Below are positions 7,657-15,947 of a stretch of 64,000 bases of DNA, piece after piece; positions within the stretch are counted from its first letter, which is position 1, and every line of letters starts with the position of its first letter. This DNA comes from Fibrobacter sp. (GTDB taxonomy: Bacteria; Fibrobacterota; Fibrobacteria; Fibrobacterales; Fibrobacteraceae), in NCBI GenBank assembly GCA_024399015.1, contig JAKSIC010000007.1:1-64000 (forward strand). The letters are read 5' to 3'. Below the pieces are notes generated by a model, which was given only the letters and a program-made list of their open reading frames with translations, was not told the DNA's origin and made no database searches. Both the position numbers and the translations under genes were made by a program.

Positions 7657-9807
7657 ATGTTTGGTAACAAGTTTTTAAAGCTTGGTGTAGCTTGCGCACT
7701 TGCAAGCGCCTTTGGAATTTCCGCAAACGCTTCTACCGTCAATGTGAATGTTGGTGAAGAACACCAGGTGATTCGCGGCTTTGGCGGCATGGTTCATAAT
7801 CAGTGGCAGGGTGGTGGCGGCCTTTCTGAAGCCGATGCGAAGATTGCCTTTGGCACTGGCGATGGTACCCTGGGCCTTAACACCCTTCGTATTCCGGTAT
7901 ACGCAAGCTCCAATGACTTCAATAAGGAAGTTCAGGCCGCCAAGTGGGCCAAGAAGTATGCCGGTGATGATTTTATTCTTTATGCAACTCCTTGGACTTC
8001 TCCCTATGCGGGCGCAAATCAGCACATGGCTTCTAGCAACTACCAGAAGTATGTGGATCACCTGAATAATTTCAATGACTACATGAAGAACCAGGGCGTT
8101 CCTCTGTACGGTATCTCCATCAGTAATGAACCGGACTGGTGCGGTGAATGGGCTTGCTGGTCTGCCGATGAAATTTACAACTTCACCAAGGGCTATGCCG
8201 ACAAGATGCGCAAGAACGGCGCCAAGGTGATTTCTACCGAATCCTTTGCCTACCAGAAAAAGCTTTACGACAAAGTTCTGAACGATGCCAATGCTCTCAA
8301 GAACTGGGACATTCTTGGTGCCCATTTCTATGCAAGTGATGCAAAGACCGCTGATTCCTGGTTCCAGTACTCTCTCGCTGACCAGAAGAAGGTGGAACGC
8401 TGGATGACCGAACACTACACCGAAAGCCAGGGCAGTGGTAACTACTGGCGCAAGGTGATGGGAACCGGTGACCAGGCTAACCAATATAAGGTGGATACTG
8501 TTCGTGCCATGGACGTGGGCTATGAAATCCATCGCGCCATGGTTGTGGGTAACTTCAATCAGTACACCTGGTGGTATATTCGTCGTTGCTATGGCCTGAT
8601 CATGGAAAAGGATTTCGGCAACAAGCTGCAGATTCCCTCCAATGAAATTGGCAAGATTTCCAAGCGTGGCTATATCTTGAGTCAGTTTGCTCGCTTTATC
8701 CGCCCCGGTGCAATCCGCGTTGGTGCAACTGCCAAGCCCGAAGATCACGTTTTCGCCTCTGCCTATAAGAGCAAGGATGGCGACTCCACTATCGTTGTTC
8801 TCGTGAACCGCGACTATGGCAAGTCCAAGACCGTTACTGTTAACGTGCAGGGCGCCGATGTTCAGTCCTTCCACGTGTACACCACTTCTGAAGCAAAGAA
8901 TGCCAAGTACGAAGGTGAAGTGGAAGCCAAGAATGGCTCTGTGACCATTACCATGGAATCCGGCGCTACCAATAAGGACTGTATCGTGACCTTGGTTGGC
9001 GTGGGCAAGCAGATTGTTATTCCGCAGGAACCCTTTGGCGGCAAGGCCTGGGCAATTCCGGGCAAGATCCAGGCTGAAGACTTCGACGTTTCCGGTTCCG
9101 GCAAGGATGAAAACGGCAACAGCAACATTTCCTACTATGATAACGATTCCGAAAATCATGGCAACAGCGACTACCGCAAGGATACCGGCGTTGACATCTA
9201 CGAAAAGAAGTTCGGCAAGGTTATCGGTTACAACCAGGCTGGCGAATGGCTGGAATACACCGTGGATGTGAAGAAGGCTGGAGACTATACCATGTTTGCC
9301 TACGTAGCTTCCAGCAACGGTACTGCAAGTTTCCAAATGTTCATGGACAATAAGGCCTTCTCTGATACCATCGTGGTTCCGAAGACTGTGACCGCAACCG
9401 AAGGCGACTTCGAGGAATTCGGCAAGGTGCAGGTGAACGTCTCCCTTACCGCAGGCAAGCACGTGATGAAGTTCCTGGTGACAGGTGACTGGATGGATGT
9501 AGACTACTTCACCTTCGTGGAAGGCAAGAACGCAACTGATCCGGAACCGGATACCACTGGTAACGGCGAAACTCCGGTTGATCCGGAAGATCCCGAAAAT
9601 CCCCAGGTTATTGGTGCAGTTCAGTTCCAGGCTATTACCGCTCCCACTACCTTTGGAATCTACGACCTCTCTGGTGAATTCCTCGGCAGCGTCAAGGCAA
9701 GCGACAAGGTGGAACTCCGCTCCAAGGCAACTTCCATTGTGGACCGCTCCGGTGTTTACATGGTGAAGTCTGCTGGCCGCGTAATGCGCATGACTCTTAC
9801 CAAGTAA
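7657..9807 (+). CDS. Secreted GH30 xylanase/glucuronoxylanase with CBM6
   Basis: 716 aa. Signal peptide to about residue 26 (ISANAS). GH30 clan-A barrel with side beta-domain, about 27-450: IRGFGGMVHNQWQG near the start, acid/base Glu158 in SISNEPDW, nucleophile Glu252 in WMTEHYT. A CBM6 module follows (about 455-605; IQAEDFD; GEWLEYTVDV; DWMDVDYFTF), then an Asp/Pro/Glu-rich linker and the shared C-terminal domain. Expected to cut xylan, probably glucuronoxylan. The Arg that marks appendage-dependent GH30_8 enzymes was not located, so the subfamily is open. It is a separate transcription unit with its own operator and terminator. Confidence 0.9.
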   Translation: MFGNKFLKLGVACALASAFGISANASTVNVNVGEEHQVIRGFGGMVHNQWQGGGGLSEADAKIAFGTGDGTLGLNTLRIPVYASSNDFNKEVQAAKWAKKYAGDDFILYATPWTSPYAGANQHMASSNYQKYVDHLNNFNDYMKNQGVPLYGISISNEPDWCGEWACWSADEIYNFTKGYADKMRKNGAKVISTESFAYQKKLYDKVLNDANALKNWDILGAHFYASDAKTADSWFQYSLADQKKVERWMTEHYTESQGSGNYWRKVMGTGDQANQYKVDTVRAMDVGYEIHRAMVVGNFNQYTWWYIRRCYGLIMEKDFGNKLQIPSNEIGKISKRGYILSQFARFIRPGAIRVGATAKPEDHVFASAYKSKDGDSTIVVLVNRDYGKSKTVTVNVQGADVQSFHVYTTSEAKNAKYEGEVEAKNGSVTITMESGATNKDCIVTLVGVGKQIVIPQEPFGGKAWAIPGKIQAEDFDVSGSGKDENGNSNISYYDNDSENHGNSDYRKDTGVDIYEKKFGKVIGYNQAGEWLEYTVDVKKAGDYTMFAYVASSNGTASFQMFMDNKAFSDTIVVPKTVTATEGDFEEFGKVQVNVSLTAGKHVMKFLVTGDWMDVDYFTFVEGKNATDPEPDTTGNGETPVDPEDPENPQVIGAVQFQAITAPTTFGIYDLSGEFLGSVKASDKVELRSKATSIVDRSGVYMVKSAGRVMRMTLTK

Positions 9808-9854
9808 TCTTTTCTGGAAAAAGAATTTCTCTCTCTAGTTTTTCATTGAGTCGA

Positions 9855-9879
9855 AGCGCCCCTCCGGGGGCGCTTTTTT
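9855..9879 (+). terminator. Rho-independent terminator
   Basis: AGCGCCCC-TC-CGGGGGCGCT followed by T6. Confidence 0.93.
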
Positions 9880-9922
9880 CTGCTTTTACAGAAAAGAAAC
9901 AATTTTTTTTGGGAAAATGGGG

Positions 9923-9930
9923 TAGTTTTA
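9923..9930 (+). promoter_or_regulatory. -10 element of the first CE6 gene, no operator
   Basis: TAGTTTTA preceded by GGGG, 36 bp before the start codon, as in the regulon promoters. The position where the operator would lie (9865-9879) is occupied by the upstream terminator and shows no palindrome. Confidence 0.55.
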
Positions 9931-9958
9931 TACGTGCAACACTTAAAGGAGTGATATA

Positions 9959-11575
9959 ATGGGTGTGATTAAAAAGATTTCAAAGTCTATGGCGGTTGTA
10001 GGAACTGCTTTTGGCTTGTCAATGTTGGCTGCTCCCGCTCAGGCTGCGCCCAATCCCAATTTCCACATTTACATCGCGTACGGCCAATCCAATATGGCTG
10101 GCGCAGGTCCTATTCAGTCTGGAGACCAGGATCCTATAGATAACTTTGTGATGATTTCCGGTGTCGACTGTAATTCCCGTAAGGGTGGCACCAACATCAA
10201 GCTTGCCAAGGGTCAGTGGTCCAAGGCTGTTCCTCCCATGTTCCACTGCCAGGAAGGTCTCTCTGTTGCCGACTACTTTGGCAGAACTATGGCTAAGGAA
10301 ATGCCCAACGTTACTATCGGTATTATTCCGGTGGCTGTGGGTGGCGCCTCCATCAAACTTTTCGACAAGGCTCAGTGGCAGAGCTATGTGAACTCTTCTG
10401 AAAGCTGGCTTGCAAACTGGGCCAAGGATTACGACTCCCAGGGTAACGACTACGCCGCAATTATCAATCTTGCAAAGAAGGCCCAGGAAGTGGGCGTCAT
10501 CAAGGGCTTCATTTTCCATCAGGGTGAAACCGATGGCGGCATGAGCAACTGGGAACAGATTGTCCAGAAGACTTATAACGACATGCGCAACGATTTGGGC
10601 ATTAAGGAAGAACTGCCTTTTGTCGCTGGTGAAATGGTTTACAATGGCGCTTGCCATGGCATGAGCACCCGCGTGAATGGCCTCTCCAAGTACTTCGCAA
10701 AGTTCGGTGTTGCAAAGTCCCAGGGTACAGGCATGCAGGGCGACCGCTTGCATTTTGACCATGATGGTTACGTGGAAATGGGTAAGCGCTATGCTACCGA
10801 AATGCTGAAGCTTATTGACAAGACCGTGGACATGGATGCCCCCCAGGTTGTGGTGCCGCTCTATGGTGGTGGTTCCGCAGGCAATATTCCTCCTGAAGAA
10901 TACGGCCCCTATGGTGATGTGTTCAAGATTCCTGGCAAGGTTCAGGCTGAAGACTATAACAAGGGCGGTTCCGGTGTAGCTTACTCTGATATGGACGCTA
11001 CAAACCAGGGCCAGGAATATCGTGGTGACGGCGTTGACATTTACAAGGCCGGCATGGGCATGGCTGTGGGTTACTGCCAGAAGGGCGAATGGATGAAGTA
11101 TTCTGTTCACGTGGAAGAAGACGGTGAATACGAAATGATTGGCCGTCTGGCTGGTGACAATGGCACCGGTGCTATTTCCGTGTATCTTGGTAACGACAAG
11201 ATTGGTGAAACCATGGTTTCTGAAAAGGGTCCTGATTACGATACCTATTCTGATATCAGCGGTGGTAAGGTGACCTTGAAGAAGGGCGATTACGATCTCA
11301 AGATCCAGATTGAAGTGGACTGGGTGAATATCGACTACGTGGAATTCAAGAAGGTTGACGCTACGGTTGTTCCTCCGGCAGATTCTACCGAAAAGGATAC
11401 CATTCCGGAAAGCATCAGGGCCTCTCTCATGGCAGCAGGTGCTTTGGATATGGATAACGCCCAGTACTTTGACATGCGTGGCCATCGCGTAAGCAAGGCC
11501 ACTGCCCAGAAGCAGGGTGTCTATCTGGTTCGTGTTCCTGGTGCAAAGACCTTCGTTATCCGTAACGAAAAGTAA
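9959..11575 (+). CDS. Secreted CE6 acetylxylan esterase with CBM6
   Basis: 538 aa. Signal peptide to about Ala30. An SGNH-type CE6 esterase spans about 33-300: nucleophile Ser44 in YGQSNMAG, oxyanion-side motif HQGE with Glu190, and Asp262-x-x-His265 (DRLHF). CBM6 about 318-460, C-terminal domain about 480-538 ending VIRNEK. Removes acetyl groups from xylan, which lets GH10 and GH30 reach the backbone. F. succinogenes is known for CE6 esterases fused to CBM6 (Axe6A, Axe6B); which one this matches cannot be told by eye. The second CE6 gene follows directly. RBS AAAGGAG about 8 bp before ATG. Confidence 0.93.
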   Translation: MGVIKKISKSMAVVGTAFGLSMLAAPAQAAPNPNFHIYIAYGQSNMAGAGPIQSGDQDPIDNFVMISGVDCNSRKGGTNIKLAKGQWSKAVPPMFHCQEGLSVADYFGRTMAKEMPNVTIGIIPVAVGGASIKLFDKAQWQSYVNSSESWLANWAKDYDSQGNDYAAIINLAKKAQEVGVIKGFIFHQGETDGGMSNWEQIVQKTYNDMRNDLGIKEELPFVAGEMVYNGACHGMSTRVNGLSKYFAKFGVAKSQGTGMQGDRLHFDHDGYVEMGKRYATEMLKLIDKTVDMDAPQVVVPLYGGGSAGNIPPEEYGPYGDVFKIPGKVQAEDYNKGGSGVAYSDMDATNQGQEYRGDGVDIYKAGMGMAVGYCQKGEWMKYSVHVEEDGEYEMIGRLAGDNGTGAISVYLGNDKIGETMVSEKGPDYDTYSDISGGKVTLKKGDYDLKIQIEVDWVNIDYVEFKKVDATVVPPADSTEKDTIPESIRASLMAAGALDMDNAQYFDMRGHRVSKATAQKQGVYLVRVPGAKTFVIRNEK

Positions 11576-11602
11576 GCGAAATTCTCGAAAATTGCGAAAT
11601 TA

Positions 11603-11633
11603 GGGCAAAAACTGCGGTTTTTGCCCTTTTTTT
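11603..11633 (+). terminator. Rho-independent terminator
   Basis: GGGCAAAAAC-TGCG-GTTTTTGCCC and T7. It ends only 3 bp before the next operator. Confidence 0.92.
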
Positions 11634-11636
11634 GCG

Positions 11637-11702
11637 TTGATATATTGTCCATGAGTTCTTGCTCTGGATAGTCGATTTTACCCCCAAAAAGGGGTAATTT
11701 TA
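11637..11702 (+). promoter_or_regulatory. Regulon operator and promoter of the second CE6 gene
   Basis: TTGATATATTGTCCA (11637-11651; weaker left arm), then TAATTTTA at 11695, spacing 44. A hairpin TTACCCC/GGGGTAA overlaps the -10 element. Confidence 0.8.
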
Positions 11703-11730
11703 AGTTTGTAAAGAACTCAAGGAGCATTTA

Positions 11731-13341
11731 ATGGGTGTGTTTAAGAAACTGGGCTGCGCTGCTGCGGCAATGACTTTCGGTCTGTCCATGTTTGCGGCTA
11801 GTGCAAATGCCGCCCCGAACCCGAATTTCCACATTTATATCGCTTACGGTCAGTCCAATATGGCTGGTAACGGCGAAATTGACCCCTCTGTCGATCAGGC
11901 TCAGGACCCCAAGAACTTTATCATGCTGGCTTCCCATAATGCAAATGCCGGCAATCGTACGGGAAAAACCACGCAATCCATTAAGACTGGCGAATGGTAT
12001 CCGGCTATCCCGCCTATGTTCCATGCATTTGAACAGCTTTCTCCCGCAGACTATTTTGGCCGCGCCATGGTGGACTCCCTGCCGGGCGTAACCGTGGGTA
12101 TTATTCCGGTGGCTGTGGGTGGCGTCAGCATTCGTGCCTTCCTTTTGGATCAGTATGCCGCTTATTTTGATGGCGATGGCAGAAGCTTTAAGGGTTGGGC
12201 CGGTGACTACGGTGGAAACCCCATGGGCCGTATTTTGGAACTTGCCAAGAAGGCTAAGGAAGTTGGTGTTATCAAGGGTGTCCTTTTCCACCAGGGTGAA
12301 AGCGATGGTGTAGATGACAACTGGCGTAACCGTGTTTATGCTTCCTATAAGACCATTATCGATGAACTGGACTTGGATGAAAACGAAGTTCCCTTCGTTG
12401 CTGGTGAAATGCTCCAGGCACAGGGTGCTTGCTGCGGTAGCAAGAATCCCGGCATTGCTCAGCTCAAGACCAAGTTTAAGAAGTTCGGCTTGGCTTCTTC
12501 CCAGGGACTTGCCGGTAATGGTAAGGACCCCTACCACTTCGGTCGTTCCGGTGTGATTGAACTGGGTAAGCGCTACTGCTCCGAAATGCTGAAGCTTATC
12601 GACAGAACTATTGACCCCAACGCTCCGGCAGTAAACGTGGTTGATCCTACTCAGTCTACCGTTCCTGATGCTCCTCCTGAAGAATATGGTCCTTACTATG
12701 GTGAACCTATGACCATTCCGGGCCAGATCCAGGCCGAAGACTACAACAAGGGTGGTGCTGGCAAGGCTTACTATGACCTGGACAAGGGTAATAGCGAAGG
12801 CAAGTACCGTAAGGATGATGTGGACGTGAAGCAGCCCAATAAGGGTATGGCTGTTGGCTCTTGCCGAAAGGGTGAATGGCTCAAGTACACCGTGAAAGTT
12901 GAAGAAGCCGGTGAATATGAAATTTCTGCTCTTATTGCTGGCGACAACAAGACTGGTGGCTTTGTTCTCTACATGGACGACGAACGTATCGGTGATGAAA
13001 TTGTCAATGCTGGCTTGGGCTGGGATGACGAAGGCTATTCCATGGTGAGCGGTGGCAAGGCTACCTTGGCTGCTGGCGAACACGAACTGAAACTTGAAAT
13101 CACCAACGACTGGGTCGATATTGACTACGTGGAATTCAAGAAGGTGGAGGCTACCATCAATGATCCGACTCCTGAAGCAATCAGCCAGAAGATCGTTGTG
13201 AATGCTTCCCAGGATATGTCCAAGGCTCAGTACTTTGACATGCAGGGCAATCGCATTAGCAAGTCCGCCACAAGGAACTTGGGCGTCTATATGGTTCACA
13301 TTCCTGGTGGCAAGACCTTCATGATGCGTACCGAAAAGTAA
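11731..13341 (+). CDS. Secreted CE6 acetylxylan esterase with CBM6 (second copy)
   Basis: 536 aa, clear paralogue of the preceding gene throughout. Signal peptide to about Ala28, nucleophile Ser42 in YGQSNMAG, HQGE with Glu190, Asp266-x-x-His269 (DPYHF). CBM6 about 325-470 (IQAEDYN; GEWLKYTVKV; DWVDIDYVEF) and C-terminal domain ending MRTEK. Substrate loops differ (an LLDQYAAYFDGDGRSFK segment near residue 140), so the pair may prefer different acetyl positions or side-chain contexts. RBS AAGGAG, spacing 7. Confidence 0.93.
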   Translation: MGVFKKLGCAAAAMTFGLSMFAASANAAPNPNFHIYIAYGQSNMAGNGEIDPSVDQAQDPKNFIMLASHNANAGNRTGKTTQSIKTGEWYPAIPPMFHAFEQLSPADYFGRAMVDSLPGVTVGIIPVAVGGVSIRAFLLDQYAAYFDGDGRSFKGWAGDYGGNPMGRILELAKKAKEVGVIKGVLFHQGESDGVDDNWRNRVYASYKTIIDELDLDENEVPFVAGEMLQAQGACCGSKNPGIAQLKTKFKKFGLASSQGLAGNGKDPYHFGRSGVIELGKRYCSEMLKLIDRTIDPNAPAVNVVDPTQSTVPDAPPEEYGPYYGEPMTIPGQIQAEDYNKGGAGKAYYDLDKGNSEGKYRKDDVDVKQPNKGMAVGSCRKGEWLKYTVKVEEAGEYEISALIAGDNKTGGFVLYMDDERIGDEIVNAGLGWDDEGYSMVSGGKATLAAGEHELKLEITNDWVDIDYVEFKKVEATINDPTPEAISQKIVVNASQDMSKAQYFDMQGNRISKSATRNLGVYMVHIPGGKTFMMRTEK

Positions 13342-13370
13342 TCGGAAAAGATCTTAATACATCCTCTCTG

Positions 13371-13401
13371 ACAGCTCGCTACGGCGGGCTGTCTTTTTTT
13401 T
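13371..13401 (+). terminator. Rho-independent terminator
   Basis: ACAGCTCGC-TACG-GCGGGCTGT and T8. Confidence 0.92.
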
Positions 13402-13473
13402 GAAAATGGCGGAATTTTATGAATAATGCGGATTTTCTGCTGTAAAACCATGCTTTTTTCGGTATTGTAGTTT

Positions 13474-13539
13474 TTGAGAAAATCGCAAAAGTAATTGTTT
13501 TGGGTGGGTGTAAATCCCTCTTCCACTTAGGTAATTTAT
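13474..13539 (+). promoter_or_regulatory. Degenerate regulon operator and promoter of the clan-A hydrolase gene
   Basis: TTGAGAAAATCGCAA (13474-13488) sits exactly 44 bp before TAATTTAT (13532). It keeps the left arm of the operator but only part of the right arm. It was found by looking at the expected place, so it is weak evidence on its own. Confidence 0.4.
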
Positions 13540-13595
13540 AGTTGTGAGCCTGCGCCATCTGTGTTTGCGCGGGACACAAAAACGGGAATGATGGG

Positions 13596-15587
13596 ATGAT
13601 TAAAAATTTCAAAATGAAATCTGTTCTGGCTGCCGCTGCTGTAGCCACGATGTCTACTGGCGCTTTTGCTGCCACTACCTTGAAAGTTGACCTTACCGAT
13701 AGCATTCGCCCGGTAACTCATGTGGGCTCCGGCTCTCTTTATGGCTTTACTGAAAGCCTCCCCAGCAATGTGGATGCTGATGTTGCTCCCCTTAAGCCGA
13801 ATGTATTCCTGGCTCCGGCCCGTAGCGGTTCCGGTCGTCAGCAGGGTATTGGTGGCGCCTTCCTGATTTCTCCCCGCCTTGCAAAGACTACTGCAAAGGT
13901 GCAGATTCGTTTGGCAGACATTTTGCCGGGTTGGCCGTACAAGTATCAGAACTGGGATCATTGGAAGAAGGAAGTGACTTCTGTTGTGAACGACAAGAAG
14001 TCCGCTGCTACCCAGAATTTTGATGGTTACGAAATCTGGAATGAACCTAACGATACCTGGAAGGGCTCCAATAATTTCGAGGCTGATTTGTGGAAACCCA
14101 CTTATCAATTGCTTCGTCAGCTGGATCCGGGTGCAAAGATTATTGGACCTTCCTACTCTTTCTACAACTCCACCAGAATGGAAAACTTCTTGAAGTATTG
14201 CGTCCAGAACAACTGCGTTCCCGATGTAATTAGCTGGCATCAGTGGGGCTCCGAAGGCTTGGTGGGAGCAATCGAAAATCTTCGTGCCCTCGAAAAGAAG
14301 CTTGGTATTTCTCCCCGCGCCATCAGCATTAACGAATACTCTTCCAGCAAGCATGAACTGGAAGGATGCCCGGGCGTTTCTGTTCCGTTCCTTGCAAAGT
14401 TTGAACGCCATGGTGTTGAAAGTGCAATGATTTCCTGGTGGTTCGTACCGCTGCCGGGTCGCTTGGGCAGCCTCTTGACCGCACAGAATCAGCGTGGCGG
14501 TGGTTGGCATATGTACAAGTGGTATGGCGATATGTCTGGCTACATGGCAAAGGTAACCCCGCCTAACGACAAGAGTGATGGTGTTGATGGTTTTGCTGCA
14601 GTAGATGCAAAGCAGAACTATGCAAGTTTGGTGTTAGGAGGAAACACTTTAGGTGACATTGACGTTGTCTTCGAAAAGGTCCCCTCTTTCTTGGGCGGCA
14701 AGATGAAGGCCATCGTTGAACGCGTGGTATGGGAAAACAAGGACAAGGCTGTTGCGAAGACCGATACCCTTTCTGTGAAGGAAGTGACTTTGAACGGTCC
14801 GTCCGTCACCATCCCGGTTAAGATTGAAAACGCCTACTACGCCTATCGTGTTTACTTGACCCCGATCAATGTTCCGCTGGAACCGTACAAGGGTGAAATT
14901 GCAATCCCGGGTAAGGTGGAAGCCGAAGATTACGACAAGGCTGGCCAGGGTTTCTCCTACTATGATATGGATATGGAAAACAAGAGCGGTTCCTATCGCG
15001 ATGATGGCGTGGATATTGAAGGCGTGGGCTGCGATGCCAATGGCAAGAACTGCAAGAGCTATGTGATTGGCTACACCCAGGAAGGTGAATGGCTGAAGTA
15101 CTCTGTGAATGTGGATGCCGATGGTGAATATGCAATTTCTGCAAATGTTGCTACTTCCGCCGACACCAAGGGATTCAAGTTGTTCATGGATGACAAGGAA
15201 ATTGCCGGTGACTACACTGTACCCGCAACAGGCGAAGGCTGGAGCGACTACAAGGTGATCGAAGTGGGCAAGGCAAACCTCACCGCAGGCAAGCATGTGC
15301 TGAAATTGCAAATCGTGGGCAGCTACGTGAATATTGACTGGGTGGAATTCAAGGATGCCTCCAAGATTGAAGAACCTGTGGTTGAACCGGAAGATCCTGA
15401 AGATCCTGAAAATCCGTCCTCTATCTTTACGGGCGACCTTGCTGTCAGAATCCAGAACAGCGCAATGGCTGAATATTTCAACATGAACGGCAAACGCGTA
15501 AGCAAGTCCATGATGATGCAGAAGGCTGGTGTGTATTTGGTTCGTATTCCTGGCAAGAAGACTTACATCATCCGTAATGAGAAGTAA
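13596..15587 (+). CDS. Secreted clan GH-A glycoside hydrolase (GH39-like) with CBM6
   Basis: 663 aa. Signal peptide to about residue 26. A TIM-barrel hydrolase of clan A spans about 30-425: acid/base Glu150 in YEIWNEPN and candidate nucleophile Glu247 in SINEYSSS. The architecture recalls GH39 beta-xylosidases, but I cannot assign the family with certainty. CBM6 about 430-585, with a GCDANGKNC insertion that could hold a disulfide, then a linker of repeated EDPE units and the shared C-terminal domain ending IIRNEK. Three ATG codons cluster at 13588-13596; 13596 is the only one in frame. Confidence 0.8.
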   Translation: MIKNFKMKSVLAAAAVATMSTGAFAATTLKVDLTDSIRPVTHVGSGSLYGFTESLPSNVDADVAPLKPNVFLAPARSGSGRQQGIGGAFLISPRLAKTTAKVQIRLADILPGWPYKYQNWDHWKKEVTSVVNDKKSAATQNFDGYEIWNEPNDTWKGSNNFEADLWKPTYQLLRQLDPGAKIIGPSYSFYNSTRMENFLKYCVQNNCVPDVISWHQWGSEGLVGAIENLRALEKKLGISPRAISINEYSSSKHELEGCPGVSVPFLAKFERHGVESAMISWWFVPLPGRLGSLLTAQNQRGGGWHMYKWYGDMSGYMAKVTPPNDKSDGVDGFAAVDAKQNYASLVLGGNTLGDIDVVFEKVPSFLGGKMKAIVERVVWENKDKAVAKTDTLSVKEVTLNGPSVTIPVKIENAYYAYRVYLTPINVPLEPYKGEIAIPGKVEAEDYDKAGQGFSYYDMDMENKSGSYRDDGVDIEGVGCDANGKNCKSYVIGYTQEGEWLKYSVNVDADGEYAISANVATSADTKGFKLFMDDKEIAGDYTVPATGEGWSDYKVIEVGKANLTAGKHVLKLQIVGSYVNIDWVEFKDASKIEEPVVEPEDPEDPENPSSIFTGDLAVRIQNSAMAEYFNMNGKRVSKSMMMQKAGVYLVRIPGKKTYIIRNEK

Positions 15588-15628
15588 GATCGAGTTTTAA
15601 ATCATACATAACATCACAACCCGAAAAA

Positions 15629-15659
15629 GGTAGTCCGAGAAATCGGGCTATCTTTTTTT
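15629..15659 (+). terminator. Rho-independent terminator
   Basis: GGTAGTCCGA / TCGGGCTATC with GAAA loop and T7. Confidence 0.88.
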
Positions 15660-15668
15660 GAGAGTTTG

Positions 15669-15734
15669 TTTACAAAAATATCCACAAATTGTGATGAATC
15701 TCATGGCTTTTGACAAACCCATTTTGTAGTTTAA
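15669..15734 (+). promoter_or_regulatory. Weak regulon operator with -10-like element before a micro-ORF
   Basis: TTTACAAAAATATCCA (one base longer than the consensus, as at 2623), followed 43 bp on by TAGTTTAA (15727-15734). This lies only 8 bp before ATG 15742. Confidence 0.4.
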
Positions 15735-15741
15735 GCCCATC

Positions 15742-15828
15742 ATGAAAACGAAAGAAAACATTGCCGTTATCAAGCATATCGCAATTTTCTGTGGCCTTGC
15801 CGTTGTGCTGGGTTTCCTTTACGGTTAA
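15742..15828 (+). CDS. Micro-ORF, 28-residue hydrophobic peptide
   Basis: MKTKENIAVI followed by a hydrophobic segment (IAIFCGLAVVLGFLYG) ending at TAA. It has a charged N-terminus and one possible transmembrane helix, and no cysteine-type lipobox. No Shine-Dalgarno is visible; if the -10 at 15727 is used, the mRNA would be nearly leaderless. The next operator starts 24 bp downstream. It could be a small membrane peptide, or the leftover first codons (a signal peptide) of a deleted secreted enzyme. Confidence 0.4.
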   Translation: MKTKENIAVIKHIAIFCGLAVVLGFLYG

Positions 15829-15852
15829 TCTGCGTTAAATGCTTTTTACCTA

Positions 15853-15918
15853 TGGATAAACTGTCCATAGAAACTCCTTTTCTACCCTGAAAATATCTTC
15901 CATTTGGGAATATTTTTA
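15853..15918 (+). promoter_or_regulatory. Regulon operator and promoter of the GH43 xylosidase gene
   Basis: TGGATAAACTGTCCA (15853-15867) flanked by TA and TAG, then TATTTTTA at 15911, spacing 44. Confidence 0.87.
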
Positions 15919-15947
15919 TACCTGTAAAACCGTAAAAACGGATTGGT

